A stretch of 64,000 nucleotides of DNA, from the NCBI RefSeq assembly GCF_935822925.1, contig NZ_CAKXZS010000010.1, positions 30,823 through 94,822 of the forward strand. The letters are read 5' to 3'. The position numbers were made by a program, and so were the translations under genes. Origin of the DNA: Mesorhizobium ventifaucium (GTDB lineage Bacteria > Pseudomonadota > Alphaproteobacteria > Rhizobiales > Rhizobiaceae). The notes under the pieces were generated by a model that did no database searches, was not told the origin of the DNA, and was given only the letters and a program-made list of their open reading frames with translations. This document shows, piece by piece, positions 19,093 through 28,705 of the stretch (position 1 is its first letter; each line of letters opens with the position of its first letter).

Positions 19093-19813
19093 CGGCGGGC
19101 TCCTTCGGGGAAACGGATGTCGGTGCGGCACTGTCGAGCTCGCGCGACCAGTCGATGGCGTTGATGAAGACACCGAGCGGATTGTTGCGCAGCTGATCCG
19201 TATTGCTTGGCGGGCGGATCACGATGGTGAGGATCGCGGTCCAGCGCGTGGTGCTGGCAAGGCTGCCGCGCTCAAAGACCTGCTCAGTCCATTTGACCTG
19301 GAACGAGCTGTCGGAAGCCCTGACCACACTGGTCACCTGGACGGACACGCTGCGCGTTCCGATCTGACCGAAGGGATCGTTCGCCTTGGCGTACTCATTG
19401 AGGAAGAGTGCCGCACGGTCGGTGGCAAAGTCGTAAGCCGCCAGCCAGTTCTGCCGCACCAGCACCGGATCAGTGGAGACGGAACGGACATTCTGGATGA
19501 AGCGGCCGAGGTGCCAGGCTATCTCGGCGTCGGAGGGCTCGTAGTCTTGGATCGCCGGCGCGACGGCGCGTGCCTCGCCGAAGCGGTCGACCTCGACGAC
19601 GTAAGGCACAACACGGCTCTGCATCGACTGCCATACGAGTCCGCCAGAGAGCCCGGTCGCCAAGGCCAGACAGCCGAGGGCCATGAGCCGCCAGTTCCTA
19701 GCCTGTACTCGAGATGAGCCGATGCGCTCGTCCCATATCTGGGTGGCCTTTTGATACGGCGTGACCGGTTCGGGTGTCTTGCCGTAACGTTGAACGGGTC
19801 GCTTGAACAGCAT
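19082..19813 (-). CDS. trbF: TrbF, VirB8-like mating channel protein
   Basis: The 243-residue protein has a short cytoplasmic N-terminus with PYQKATQIWDERIGSSRVQA, one membrane helix (LMALGCLALATGLSGGLVWQ), and the VirB8 periplasmic fold (VPYVVEVDRFGEA). VirB8-type proteins nucleate channel assembly. It lies directly after trbL with no gap. Confidence 0.93.
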   Translation of the reverse strand: MLFKRPVQRYGKTPEPVTPYQKATQIWDERIGSSRVQARNWRLMALGCLALATGLSGGLVWQSMQSRVVPYVVEVDRFGEARAVAPAIQDYEPSDAEIAWHLGRFIQNVRSVSTDPVLVRQNWLAAYDFATDRAALFLNEYAKANDPFGQIGTRSVSVQVTSVVRASDSSFQVKWTEQVFERGSLASTTRWTAILTIVIRPPSNTDQLRNNPLGVFINAIDWSRELDSAAPTSVSPKEPADDK

Positions 19814-21136
19814 CTAGTCGTCCTTGTCGTTGAGAGAGGGATTGGCGCTGCCTCCCGCGCTGTCGCCTTCACGGACAGCCTGCATGGCGGCGTGGCGGTG
19901 GGCACGGGCGGTCTGTTCGGAACGCAGGCGCCTTGCCCACGTCGGAGCGGTATTACGGTCTGCAGCGGTTGGGTTTCCAGTCATGGACGCGGTGGGCGCA
20001 CCACCGGTCGCGGTCCATGCGGCTTCCCGGCCGGCATCGGCGCTACGCCCGAACGTTCCCGCGGCAGCTCTTGCTGCTCGCATCGCGGCGCCGCCGGCGG
20101 CACTGGTCACGCCCCGCAATCCAGCAGCCACACCGGACAGGCCGGTGTGGGGCGAGGTTGCTCGCCCGATCTGCCAGGCCGTTAAAGCAGCCGATCCCAT
20201 CGTTGTGCCGGCCCGAATTGCGGCGAGACTGCCGCCGGTTGCCATGCGCGCGCCAGCAAATGCCGTGCCTCCGGCAACGAGCGATGCACCAGCTGCCGCC
20301 GCAGTCGTGCCAAGGGCGGCGCCCGCGCCAAGCTGCGGCGCGCCGGACACTAGACCCGACGCGATGCCGGGGCCAAAGATGCCGAGCCCAAGCAGCGCCA
20401 GCGCGCCCAGCACCTGTGACATGGCGGCGGCCAGGTCCGGCTCCTTGCCTTGCAGCGCGGAAGCAAACTCGCCGAAGAGTGTGGAGCCGATGCCGACGAT
20501 GACGGCAAGTACCATCACCTTGATGCCTGAAGAGATGACATTGCCGAGCACGCGCTCGGCCAGAAACGCCGATCGATTCCAGAGTGCGAAGGGAACCAGA
20601 ACAAAGCCGGCAAGCGTGGTGAGCTTGAACTCAAGGATTGTGATGAACAGCTGAATGGAAAGGATGAAGAAGGCGATGATGACCAGGAACCAGGCCATGA
20701 GCAGCACGAAGATGGTGAGCGCGTTGCCGAAGATTTCTGGAAAGCCGAGCAGCTGACTTGCCTGATCAAGCAGCGGCCAAGCGCCTTCGAAACCGGTCGC
20801 GGCGATGCGGCCCGGGCGCAGGAGATTGTCTGGGGAGAGATTGCCGGAGGACGCGTTGATGCCGAGCCCGGCAAAGGAGCGATAGATGATGTCGGCGAGG
20901 TTCTTAAAATTATTCAAGATGAAGGCGAAGACGCCGACATAGAGCACCTTGCGGGTAAGCCGGCCGAGAATGTTGGGCTCGTCGCCGAGCGCCCAGGCCA
21001 GCCCGGCCAGCGTGATGTCGATGCCGATCAGGATGGTGGTGAGGAAGGCGACGTCGCCCGAAAGCAGACCGAACCCGCTGTCAATGTAGCGGATGAAGGT
21101 CTCCATGAAGCGATCGATGACGCCAAGGTCGTTCAT
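19814..21136 (-). CDS. trbL: TrbL, VirB6-like polytopic channel protein
   Basis: The 440-residue protein starts at the ATG giving MNDLGVIDRFMETFIRYIDSG, preceded by a GAGGAAGG ribosome site; an ATG 33 bases upstream is less well placed. It has several membrane helices in the first 250 residues (LLMAWFLVIIAFFILSIQLF), then an Ala/Gly-rich tail. VirB6 homologues form the inner-membrane gate of the channel. Confidence 0.92.
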   Translation of the reverse strand: MNDLGVIDRFMETFIRYIDSGFGLLSGDVAFLTTILIGIDITLAGLAWALGDEPNILGRLTRKVLYVGVFAFILNNFKNLADIIYRSFAGLGINASSGNLSPDNLLRPGRIAATGFEGAWPLLDQASQLLGFPEIFGNALTIFVLLMAWFLVIIAFFILSIQLFITILEFKLTTLAGFVLVPFALWNRSAFLAERVLGNVISSGIKVMVLAVIVGIGSTLFGEFASALQGKEPDLAAAMSQVLGALALLGLGIFGPGIASGLVSGAPQLGAGAALGTTAAAAGASLVAGGTAFAGARMATGGSLAAIRAGTTMGSAALTAWQIGRATSPHTGLSGVAAGLRGVTSAAGGAAMRAARAAAGTFGRSADAGREAAWTATGGAPTASMTGNPTAADRNTAPTWARRLRSEQTARAHRHAAMQAVREGDSAGGSANPSLNDKDD

Positions 21137-21165
21137 GCCGCCGCCTTCCTCGTCAGAGTTGGTGA

Positions 21166-21891
21166 TCAATTGCCTGGATAGGCAGAGCCGGTACCCAGGA
21201 AGCGCTTGGTCGTCTCGCGGGCGGCTTCCTCGGACTGCGCCTTGCGCGCGGCATCCTCGGCCTCAGCTCGAAACTGAGTCGCGAGCAGCGTTTGGATCTG
21301 CATCTGCTGCTTGGTCGAAAGCGCGATCAGCTGGTTGGTGGCCTGGCTTGCCTGAAGCGCACCGGCTGCCCCTTGGCTGCGGTTGACGAGATCGGCAAGC
21401 AGGTCGCCGTCGGCGCGGACGTTCTCGACGATCTGCGACTGGACCCGCATGGTCTGGCGGAACGCCTGCATGGCGCTCTGCCAGCGCTCGCGCGCTGCGG
21501 TTGCCACATCGCTGACCTTGATCGTGGCCTCGTAGCTTTCCGGATATTGGCTGCGCCACTGGTCTTGAAGCTTGCCCAGATCAAAGCTGAGGCCGCTCGC
21601 CTGGTCCATCAAACCGTCAATGCGATGGAGCGAACCGGAGAGTTGGCCCACGGAAGAGAAATCCAGACGCTGAAGATTGCGCGCCATGTTCTGCAGCATG
21701 GTTGCCTGGTTCTGCAGCGACTGGATCTGGTTGTTGATCTGCTCCAGCGCGCGCGCCGCCGTCAGCACGTTCTGCGCATAATTGGATGGATCGAACACGA
21801 TAAGGGCGTAGGCCGGCTGCATATAGTCGGCCATTGGCTTGGCGATCAGGGAAACGGTGATCAGGCTGGTGAAAAGACGGCGTCCAATCAT
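21166..21891 (-). CDS. trbJ: TrbJ, VirB5-like protein
   Basis: The 241-residue protein begins MIGRRLFTSLITVSLIAKP, a likely signal sequence, followed by YALIVFDPSNYAQNVLTAAR and a long coiled-coil region (LEQINNQIQSLQNQATMLQN). VirB5-type proteins sit at the pilus tip; TrbJ is also tied to entry exclusion with TrbK in related systems. No trbK-like lipoprotein gene follows here: trbL begins 30 bases later. The start overlaps the trbE stop. Confidence 0.9.
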   Translation of the reverse strand: MIGRRLFTSLITVSLIAKPMADYMQPAYALIVFDPSNYAQNVLTAARALEQINNQIQSLQNQATMLQNMARNLQRLDFSSVGQLSGSLHRIDGLMDQASGLSFDLGKLQDQWRSQYPESYEATIKVSDVATAARERWQSAMQAFRQTMRVQSQIVENVRADGDLLADLVNRSQGAAGALQASQATNQLIALSTKQQMQIQTLLATQFRAEAEDAARKAQSEEAARETTKRFLGTGSAYPGN

Positions 21892-24338
21892 GAGGATTGC
21901 TCCATGTCTGGTTGAGGGAATTGCTGGAGAAGCTCGGCAGCCCAATCGAGGCCGCGCGCGCTCAGAAAGCGGGAGGCAAAGCTGTCTTGCCCGTCTTCGG
22001 ACTGGATTTTGTCGATCAGGGTCTGCGTCGCCGGATCGGAAGCGCCGCAAAGCGCAAGAGTGATGGGGCCAAGCCCGAGCTCGAAGAGACGGTTTCCGCT
22101 ACGTGACTGAAGATAGTAGTGGCGCTTCGGCGTGGCGCGGGCGATCAATTCGATCTGCCGCTCGTTCAAGCCGAAGCGCTCGTAGGCTGCCCGCGCTTGC
22201 GGTTCCACAGCACGATCATTGGGAAGGAAAATGCGCTGGGGGCAGCTCTCGATGATCGCCGGCGCGATTGAAGAGCCCGCGATATCAGCCAGCGATTGCG
22301 TAGCGAAGATCACCGAGACATTCCGCTTTCGGAGCACCTTCAGCCATTCGCGGATACGGGCGGCAAAGAGCGGATTGTCGAGATAGACCCAAGCCTCGTC
22401 GAGCATCAGCAGCGTCGGCCGTCCATCGAACCGCTCTTCAAGACGATGGAACACGTAAGTGAGCACAGGCAGCACAGCGCCTTGGCTCTGCATCAGCTCT
22501 TCCGTCTCGAAACACTGCACATTCGATAAGGCCAGCCGATCATCATCGGCGTCGAGCAGGCGGCCGAAAGGACCGTCGAGTGTGTAGGGCATCAACGCGG
22601 ACTTCAGCCCGTTGGACTGAAGCAGGACCGAAAGGCCGGTCAGCGTGCGTTCCTGCGCCGGCGCGGTGGCAAGGCTGGTGAGTGCCGACCAGATTGCCTC
22701 CTTCACCTCCGGCGTGACGGTGACATTCTCATGGGCAATGAGGCCGGCAATCCACTCGGCTGCCCAACTGCGGGCAGCCTGGTCGCCGATATTGCGCAGG
22801 GGCTGGAAGGCGAGCGCACCGTCAGCACCCAGTGCGTGGTGTTCTCCACCCGTGGCAAGGACTGCCGCGCGCGCCGAATTGCCTTTGTCGAAGACATAGA
22901 CCTGCGCGTCGGCATAGCGCCGGAACTGCAGTGCAATCAGGGCAAGCAGCACCGATTTGCCGGCGCCGGTCGGGCCAACGATCAGCATGTGGCCGACATC
23001 GTCGACATGGGTGGATAGCCGGAATGGTGTCGACCCGTTGGTCTCTGCGAACAGAAGTGGCGAGGCCTCTCGCTGGGTGACCTTGGCGAGATGCTCGTTC
23101 GCCGTAGGACCTGCCCAGACCGACGACAACGGCATGAGATGCGCAAGGTTCAATGTGTGAACGAGCGGCTGGCGAACATTGGCATAGATATGACCAGGCA
23201 GCGAGCCGAGCCACGCCTCGACCGCATTGACGCTTTCGCGGATGGTGGTGAAGCCGAGCCCATTGATGATGCGCTCGACCGCGCGAAGTTTCTCCGCGGC
23301 GGCTTGATGGTCCTCATCCCACACTGTCACCGTTGTGGTGAGATAACCGAAGCCGACATGGTCGCCGCCCAACGCCTGAAGGGCTGCGTCGGCATCGAGC
23401 GCCTTGTTGTCGGCATCGCTGTCGACCAGCGGGACAGGTTCGTTGGTCACGACCTCGCGCAGGATGGCCGCGATCGATTTGCGCTTGGCAAACCACTGGC
23501 GGCGCAACCGTGTCAGCGTCTTCGTGGCTTCCGTCTTGTCGAGCGGGATGAAGCGCGTCACCCAGCGATAGGCGAAATCCTGATGATTCAACGCGTCGAG
23601 AATTCCGGGCCGGGTGAGATTCGGGAATCCGAGGACGGTAAGGGTGCGAAGATGGTGTTCGCCGAGCATCGGCTCCAAGCCGCCGGTAAGCGGCGCGTCG
23701 ACCAGGATGCCGTCGAGATACATCGGCGTTTCCGGGACAGCGAGTGGATGGCGGCGGGTCGAGATTGTGCCGTGCAGGTAAGTCAGGGTCTCCGCATCGT
23801 CGAGCACGCGCACCTCGGGCATGAAACCGGACAAAAGATCGAGGACCCGGTCGGTCTCGTCGCGAAACCGCGCCATCTCCTGGGGCCAGTCTCTCCCGCC
23901 GCCAGATTGGTGTGCGTCAACGAGCGCGCTTTCAGCCCTCGCCCGTGCGTCCGGGGGCGGCATGAACAGCAAAGTCAGGTGATAGCGGCTCTCGTAATGC
24001 GCGACCTTGCCCTCGAAGGCTGCGCGTCGTTCTTCATCGACCAGCCAAGACGCGGCGTCGGGAAAGGTTGAGTTAGGATAGCCGAGCGCCTCTATGCGCT
24101 CGGCTTCGAAGAACAATGCCCAGCCGGAGCCGAGCCTTCTCAACGCGTTGTTTGCCCGGGCGCAGATGCCGACAAGTTCTGCTTCCGTCGCGCTTTCGAG
24201 ATCGGGCCCGCGGAACCGTAAGGTCCGCTGAAAGCTGCCGTCCTTATTGAGCACGATGCTGGGCGCGACGAGCGCTGCCCAGGGCAGATGGTCGGCAAGT
24301 TTGTCGGCTTTGCTGCGGTATTCTGACAGGTTCAGCAT
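21888..24338 (-). CDS. trbE: TrbE, VirB4-like secretion ATPase
   Basis: The 816-residue ATPase starts MLNLSEYRSKADKLADHL. It contains the VirB4 N-terminal domain, a Walker A site GPTGAGKSVLLALIAL near residue 455, and a Walker B LLMLDEAWVYLDNP with FATQSLADI after it. It powers channel assembly and substrate transfer at the inner membrane. It overlaps trbD at its start and trbJ at its end. Confidence 0.95.
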   Translation of the reverse strand: MLNLSEYRSKADKLADHLPWAALVAPSIVLNKDGSFQRTLRFRGPDLESATEAELVGICARANNALRRLGSGWALFFEAERIEALGYPNSTFPDAASWLVDEERRAAFEGKVAHYESRYHLTLLFMPPPDARARAESALVDAHQSGGGRDWPQEMARFRDETDRVLDLLSGFMPEVRVLDDAETLTYLHGTISTRRHPLAVPETPMYLDGILVDAPLTGGLEPMLGEHHLRTLTVLGFPNLTRPGILDALNHQDFAYRWVTRFIPLDKTEATKTLTRLRRQWFAKRKSIAAILREVVTNEPVPLVDSDADNKALDADAALQALGGDHVGFGYLTTTVTVWDEDHQAAAEKLRAVERIINGLGFTTIRESVNAVEAWLGSLPGHIYANVRQPLVHTLNLAHLMPLSSVWAGPTANEHLAKVTQREASPLLFAETNGSTPFRLSTHVDDVGHMLIVGPTGAGKSVLLALIALQFRRYADAQVYVFDKGNSARAAVLATGGEHHALGADGALAFQPLRNIGDQAARSWAAEWIAGLIAHENVTVTPEVKEAIWSALTSLATAPAQERTLTGLSVLLQSNGLKSALMPYTLDGPFGRLLDADDDRLALSNVQCFETEELMQSQGAVLPVLTYVFHRLEERFDGRPTLLMLDEAWVYLDNPLFAARIREWLKVLRKRNVSVIFATQSLADIAGSSIAPAIIESCPQRIFLPNDRAVEPQARAAYERFGLNERQIELIARATPKRHYYLQSRSGNRLFELGLGPITLALCGASDPATQTLIDKIQSEDGQDSFASRFLSARGLDWAAELLQQFPQPDMEQSS

Positions 24339-24604
24339 GCCAACCATCCCTTCAGACGAAGGTGACGAACGAGCACGCTGGCGAAGTCTGGATCGCGTCT
24401 TGTGGCAAAGACCGCCAGCGTGTGGCCGGCAATCCACAGCACCAGCCCAGCGATCCACTGCTGCAAACCGAGGCCGATAGCTGCGGCCACCGTGCCGTTG
24501 AGGATCGCCACCGCTCGCGGTGCACCGCCCAGCAGGATGGCTTCGGTCAATGCCCGGTGAACGGGAACCGCGAAGCCCTCAATATGCTGCTCTCCAGCGA
24601 CCAT
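24332..24604 (-). CDS. trbD: TrbD, VirB3-like membrane protein
   Basis: The 90-residue protein starts with an N-terminal EGFAVPVHRALTEAILLGG, the TrbD/VirB3 signature, and has two hydrophobic helices (AVAILNGTVAAAIGLGL and WIAGLVLWIAGHTLAVF). VirB3 works with the VirB4 ATPase. It is coupled to trbC by an ATGA overlap and to trbE by a seven-base overlap. Confidence 0.92.
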   Translation of the reverse strand: MVAGEQHIEGFAVPVHRALTEAILLGGAPRAVAILNGTVAAAIGLGLQQWIAGLVLWIAGHTLAVFATRRDPDFASVLVRHLRLKGWLAC

Positions 24605-24912
24605 CAGACGAGTGCCCCGCCGCCAAAGGAGAAGAAGGAGAGAAAGAAGCTCGATGCCGCGAAGGCGATCGACAGCCCGAAGACGATCTGGATCAGCCGG
24701 CGGAAACCGCCTGCGGTGTCACCGAAGGCAAGGGTTAAGCCCGTGGTGATGATGATGATCACGGCGATAATCTTGGCGACCGGTCCCTGTACAGACTCCA
24801 GGATCTGCTGCAGCGGCTGTTCCCAAGGCATGCCGGAGCCTGCTGCGCGGGCTGAGACCGTGAGAACAAGCACGAGCGCGGTGGACGAAAGAAAGCGAAG
24901 CTTCTTGCACAT
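24604..24912 (-). CDS. trbC: TrbC, conjugal pilin precursor
   Basis: The 102-residue protein starts at ATG 24912 (MCKKLRFLSSTALVLVL; AAAGG ribosome site), with a signal peptide ending near SARAAGSGMPW and two hydrophobic segments typical of VirB2/TrbC pilins (IIAVIIIITTGLTLAFG and LSIAFAASSFFLSFFSFGG). Related pilins are trimmed and cyclised by the TraF peptidase, which is encoded at 37.7-38.2 kb. Confidence 0.92.
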   Translation of the reverse strand: MCKKLRFLSSTALVLVLTVSARAAGSGMPWEQPLQQILESVQGPVAKIIAVIIIITTGLTLAFGDTAGGFRRLIQIVFGLSIAFAASSFFLSFFSFGGGALV

Positions 24913-24923
24913 GAATTGGCCTT

Positions 24924-25892
24924 TCAAAACTGCTGAAGTTGCGGGAGCGTCAGTTGGGTGACGGTGTAATCGCCGCTGCCGTCGAGACCGGTGACCTCGG
25001 CGATGGCGTCAATGCGGCGCGAGGATCCGCGCCCGGCGATGAAGACAATCAGATCGATGGCATCGGCGATCAGACGGCGTGGTACAGTGACGACGGCTTC
25101 CTGCGCGAGTTGCTCGATCCGGTAGAGGGCGGAGCGCGCCGAATTGGCGTGAACCGTGGCGATGCCGCCGGGGTGGCCAGTGTTCCATGCCTTCAGCATA
25201 TCGAGGGCTTCCGCACCCCGGACTTCGCCGACGACGATGCGGTCGGGCCTGAGCCGCAGCGTCGAGCGTACGAGATCGGCAAGCGTCACCGAGCCCCGTC
25301 TTGTCCTGAGTGCAACGCAGTCCTTGGCAGCGCACTGCAGCTCGCGTGTGTCTTCGATCAGGATCACCCGCTCGTCGCATTCCGCGACTTCGACCAGCAG
25401 CGCATTGGCGAGCGTGGTTTTGCCCGACGACGTGCCGCCTGCGACCAATATGTTGCGCCGCTCGCGCACGGCCTTCCTCAGCGCATCGGCCTGCAGCGGC
25501 AGCATGATTTGGTCGGCGACATAGTTGGCCAACGTGTAGAGTTTTGCGGCCGGTTTACGGATGGCGAAGCATGGCGCCAGAACGACTGGCGGCAACAGCC
25601 CCTCGAAGCGCTCGCCCGAGGGCAGTTCGGCGCTGACGATCGGACTACCCGCATGCGCCTCGGCACGCACATGGGAAGCGACCAGGCGGACGATGCGTTC
25701 CGCCTCGGATGGGTGCATATGCACGCCGGTACCGACCCGACCTTCTCCCAGCCGGTCGAGCCGCAGCGCACCGTCGGGATTGACCATCACCTCGACAACA
25801 GATGAATCGGCAAGGGCCTCAGCGATTGCCGGGCCCATGGCGGTGCGCAACATGGTACGATGGCGATGGTCGACCTCCGGATGAGAACTCAT
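24924..25892 (-). CDS. trbB: TrbB, VirB11-like traffic ATPase
   Basis: The 322-residue protein has Walker A (LVAGGTSSGKTTLANALL), an Asp box, the Walker B region (RIVVGEVRGAEALDML), and a His box (TGHPGGIATVHANSA). These hexameric ATPases energise pilus assembly and DNA export at the inner membrane face. It begins four bases inside the end of the copG-like gene. Confidence 0.95.
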   Translation of the reverse strand: MSSHPEVDHRHRTMLRTAMGPAIAEALADSSVVEVMVNPDGALRLDRLGEGRVGTGVHMHPSEAERIVRLVASHVRAEAHAGSPIVSAELPSGERFEGLLPPVVLAPCFAIRKPAAKLYTLANYVADQIMLPLQADALRKAVRERRNILVAGGTSSGKTTLANALLVEVAECDERVILIEDTRELQCAAKDCVALRTRRGSVTLADLVRSTLRLRPDRIVVGEVRGAEALDMLKAWNTGHPGGIATVHANSARSALYRIEQLAQEAVVTVPRRLIADAIDLIVFIAGRGSSRRIDAIAEVTGLDGSGDYTVTQLTLPQLQQF

Positions 25893-26302
25893 CCTTCCCC
25901 TCCCCCGCCATTATCCGTCCCAAGCGACCGTTTGCCGGAGGCGATCTGGCGGCCCACTTGCTCGACGAATTTGTCGAAGCGCTCCTGGGCAATCGCCTGC
26001 GTCGCCCTGTCCGGGACTGGTGTGTGAGCATGAAGCGTGACGGAAAAGCGAATGAAGAGCGCCAGGCTCTCTAGGATCATCTCGACGTCGCGTCTGAGAT
26101 GACCGAGGTCACGGGAAAGACGGTCGAGCCTTACGCCGTAGCGCCGGTCGAGCTCGTTCTCGCCACGCCGCTCGATAAAGGCCTCGACTGCCTTCGCCAC
26201 GATCGCTGATTTGGTCGTCGATGGATCGCGGCTGAGGTCGTCCAGTTTCTTGCTCAGGTCGGGTTCGAGCAGAAACTGATGACGAATGCGGTGAGGGCTC
26301 AT
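25889..26302 (-). CDS. CopG-like ribbon-helix-helix protein heading the trb operon
   Basis: The 137-residue protein begins with the basic sequence MSPHRIRHQFLLEPDLSKKL, then a ribbon-helix-helix type segment (DPSTTKSAIVAKAVEAFIERR) and an amphipathic C-terminal half. Proteins of this kind often precede trbB in ICEs and may repress the trb operon or act in relaxosome regulation, but neither is shown for this one. It overlaps trbB by four bases and is 120 bp from traG. Confidence 0.8.
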   Translation of the reverse strand: MSPHRIRHQFLLEPDLSKKLDDLSRDPSTTKSAIVAKAVEAFIERRGENELDRRYGVRLDRLSRDLGHLRRDVEMILESLALFIRFSVTLHAHTPVPDRATQAIAQERFDKFVEQVGRQIASGKRSLGTDNGGGGEG

Positions 26303-26422
26303 GTGGTTCGTTCCAACTGTCCCAGCGCTGTTGCGCGGGCGGGAACGAGCATCGGCGACTTCTTCGAAATTGCTTATGGCCGTTATCTACGCTGATTTGC
26401 GCTCTGCCTTCGGCAGCTTCTT

Positions 26423-28453
26423 TCAGAAGCCGGGCACGATGTCCTTGTTGTCGCCCGTTCCCTCGTTGATGCCATAGGCGCGTGCGGCAGTGGAAATTCG
26501 GTCCATCACGCGCCTGTCGGCAACTGCCTCGCTATCATCGTCCGCGGGCTTGAGCAGGTCGTCCCGGTCGGGCTCCAGAGTGACGGCTGTATGCTCTTCA
26601 GGCAGACCCGGATGTCGCTGTTGCTGGACACCTCCTTCATCTTCAATTGCCTCGCCCGCGCTTTCGCCGCCGCCAGCAAGACGGCGGTCAACGCCCCGCA
26701 CCTGCCCGATCCAACAGTCCGGACGCGGTACTGGCCGATCCGCGTAGGCGCCGTCGCGCAATACCGGCGCAGAAAGCACGCGCTCGGTGAAATTTCGATC
26801 CTGGTAGTAGCGCAGCTTCTTCGCCCGGATCGGCGGCAGCCCTGAAACCAACACCAGTTCATCGGCTTGCGGCAACTGCATCACCTCGCCCGGTGTCAAT
26901 AGTGGGCGGGCGGTCTCCTGGCGGCTAACCATCACGTGCGACAGCCAGGGCGCCAAGCGATGGCCGGCGTAGTTGCGCATGGACCTCAGCTCCGTCGCCG
27001 TGCCGAGCGCGTCCGAAATGCGTTTGGCCGTGCGCTCGTCATTGGAGGAAAAGGCAATCCGCACATGGCAGTTGTCGAGAATGGCATTGTTGTCCCCATA
27101 CGCCTTGGAGATCTGGTTCAAGGATTGCGCGATCAGATATGCACGGATGCCATAGCCGGCCATGAAGGCGAGCGCGGTTTCGAAGAAATCAAGGCGACCG
27201 AGCGCCGGGAATTCGTCCAGCATCATGAGCAGTTGATGGTTCCTGCTCTTCTTAGGATCCCCCTCCAGCCGCTCCGTCAGACGCCTGCCGATCTGATTGA
27301 GCACAAGTCGCACCAGCGGCTTCGTGCGCGAGATGTCCGATGGCGGCACGACCAGATAGAGTGACATCGGTCGCTCAGCATCCAGGAGGTCGGCAATGCG
27401 CCAGTCGCAGGCTGATGTCGCTGCCGCCACCGTAGGATCGCGATAGAGGCCGAGAAACGACATGGCGGTCGAAAGAACGCCTGAACGCTCGTTCTCCGAC
27501 TTGTTCAACACCTCGCGAGCTGCCGAGGCCACGACAGGATGGACCTGGGGCTTATCCGCCGCGCCGAGATGGTTGGTCGTCATCATCCGCCGTAGTGTCG
27601 CGGCAAACGAGCGTTGCGGGTCCGACAGGAAGGTGGCGACGCGAGCGAGCGTCTTTTCCTCTTCGGCGTAAAGCACGTGCAAAATGGCGCCGACCAAGAG
27701 TGAGTGACTGGTTTTCTCCCAGTGGTTCCGCCGGTCCAGCGCGCCTTCCGGATCTACCAGGATGTCGGCGATGTTCTGGACGTCACGGACCTCGTCTGGA
27801 CCTTTTCGTACCTCCAGCAGCGGGTTATAGCGCGCCGACCTCGGATCGGTCGGATTGAACAGGAGACAGTAGGAGAACTTCGAGCGCCAGCCGGAGGTCA
27901 ACTGCCAGTTCTCGCCTTTGATATCGTGAATGACGGCCGAGCCGGTCCAGGACAGAAGAGTTGGAACAACCAGTCCGATGCCCTTGCCTGATCGTGTTGG
28001 GGCAAAGGCCATGACGTGCTCGGGCCCGTCATGGCGCAGATAGCGATCCTTCAGCTTGCCTAGGAAAACGCCGGCCGGCCGAAACAGCCCTGCCGTCTCG
28101 ATCTCGTGAGTCGCGGCCCACCTTGACGACCCATATGTGGTGACCGACCCGAGCTGTCGCGCGCGCCAGAGCGAGCCGGCGATCGCGGCGGCACAGCCCA
28201 CGAACCCACTGGCGCCGGCAAGCGCACCGGCCTTATCGAAGACCTCGGGCGCATAAGGGTCGAAGTGGAACCACCATTCGAACAGTTTCCACGGCTTGTA
28301 GATCTGCCAGCCAGCCGCGACTAACCATGGCGCGCCGAGTGGCGGTTGATGGCCGAGCATGTGGGCGCACCACTGCGTGGCCGCCCATACGCCGAGTATC
28401 ACGATTGCGAACACGACGGCGATCTGCCCAATCAGCAACTTCGTAGGCGTCAT
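26423..28453 (-). CDS. traG: TraG, VirD4-like type IV coupling protein
   Basis: The 676-residue protein starts MTPTKLLIGQIAVVFAIVIL, with two N-terminal membrane helices, Walker A (APTRSGKGIGLVVPTLLSW) and Walker B (LLMMLDEFPALGRLDFFE). It recruits the RlxS-bound DNA strand to the Trb channel. It is first in the traG-copG-trb direction of transcription. A longer upstream extension lacks a plausible start. Confidence 0.94.
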   Translation of the reverse strand: MTPTKLLIGQIAVVFAIVILGVWAATQWCAHMLGHQPPLGAPWLVAAGWQIYKPWKLFEWWFHFDPYAPEVFDKAGALAGASGFVGCAAAIAGSLWRARQLGSVTTYGSSRWAATHEIETAGLFRPAGVFLGKLKDRYLRHDGPEHVMAFAPTRSGKGIGLVVPTLLSWTGSAVIHDIKGENWQLTSGWRSKFSYCLLFNPTDPRSARYNPLLEVRKGPDEVRDVQNIADILVDPEGALDRRNHWEKTSHSLLVGAILHVLYAEEEKTLARVATFLSDPQRSFAATLRRMMTTNHLGAADKPQVHPVVASAAREVLNKSENERSGVLSTAMSFLGLYRDPTVAAATSACDWRIADLLDAERPMSLYLVVPPSDISRTKPLVRLVLNQIGRRLTERLEGDPKKSRNHQLLMMLDEFPALGRLDFFETALAFMAGYGIRAYLIAQSLNQISKAYGDNNAILDNCHVRIAFSSNDERTAKRISDALGTATELRSMRNYAGHRLAPWLSHVMVSRQETARPLLTPGEVMQLPQADELVLVSGLPPIRAKKLRYYQDRNFTERVLSAPVLRDGAYADRPVPRPDCWIGQVRGVDRRLAGGGESAGEAIEDEGGVQQQRHPGLPEEHTAVTLEPDRDDLLKPADDDSEAVADRRVMDRISTAARAYGINEGTGDNKDIVPGF

Positions 28454-28559
28454 TGGCTTGCTCCGCAGTTCTGGACATGCGGGGCCAAGCATCGCGCGGC
28501 GCGATGTGAACTGAAATGCACACTACGCACGACCAGGTGCGATGAGGGAATGGGCAGGA

Positions 28560-28688
28560 TCGCTCAGACTGGAAACTTTCGGTGGAGCAATAGAGATATG
28601 TCCACTTGGCCGCGGACCTGATCTGCGTCTCGTCGACATCCAAGTGCTGGTGATGCTTGGAAGTGTATTTTCGATGGACGCATGCCAC
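28560..28688 (-). mobile_element. Possible IS6-type transposase scrap
   Basis: The minus strand encodes HLDVDETQIRSAAKWTYLYCS, close to the first catalytic Asp region of IS6-family transposases (VDET.I...GKW.YLYRAVD). The similarity fades within 40 residues, and no inverted repeats or remaining domains are visible. It lies between traG and nodM. Confidence 0.45.
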
Positions 28689-28705
28689 CTATGAGCGCGT
28701 CACAA

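Noticed and set aside
23091..24071. A 326-codon plus-strand frame opposite trbE
   Set aside because: Antisense of the VirB4-like ATPase gene, without family signature or ribosome site.
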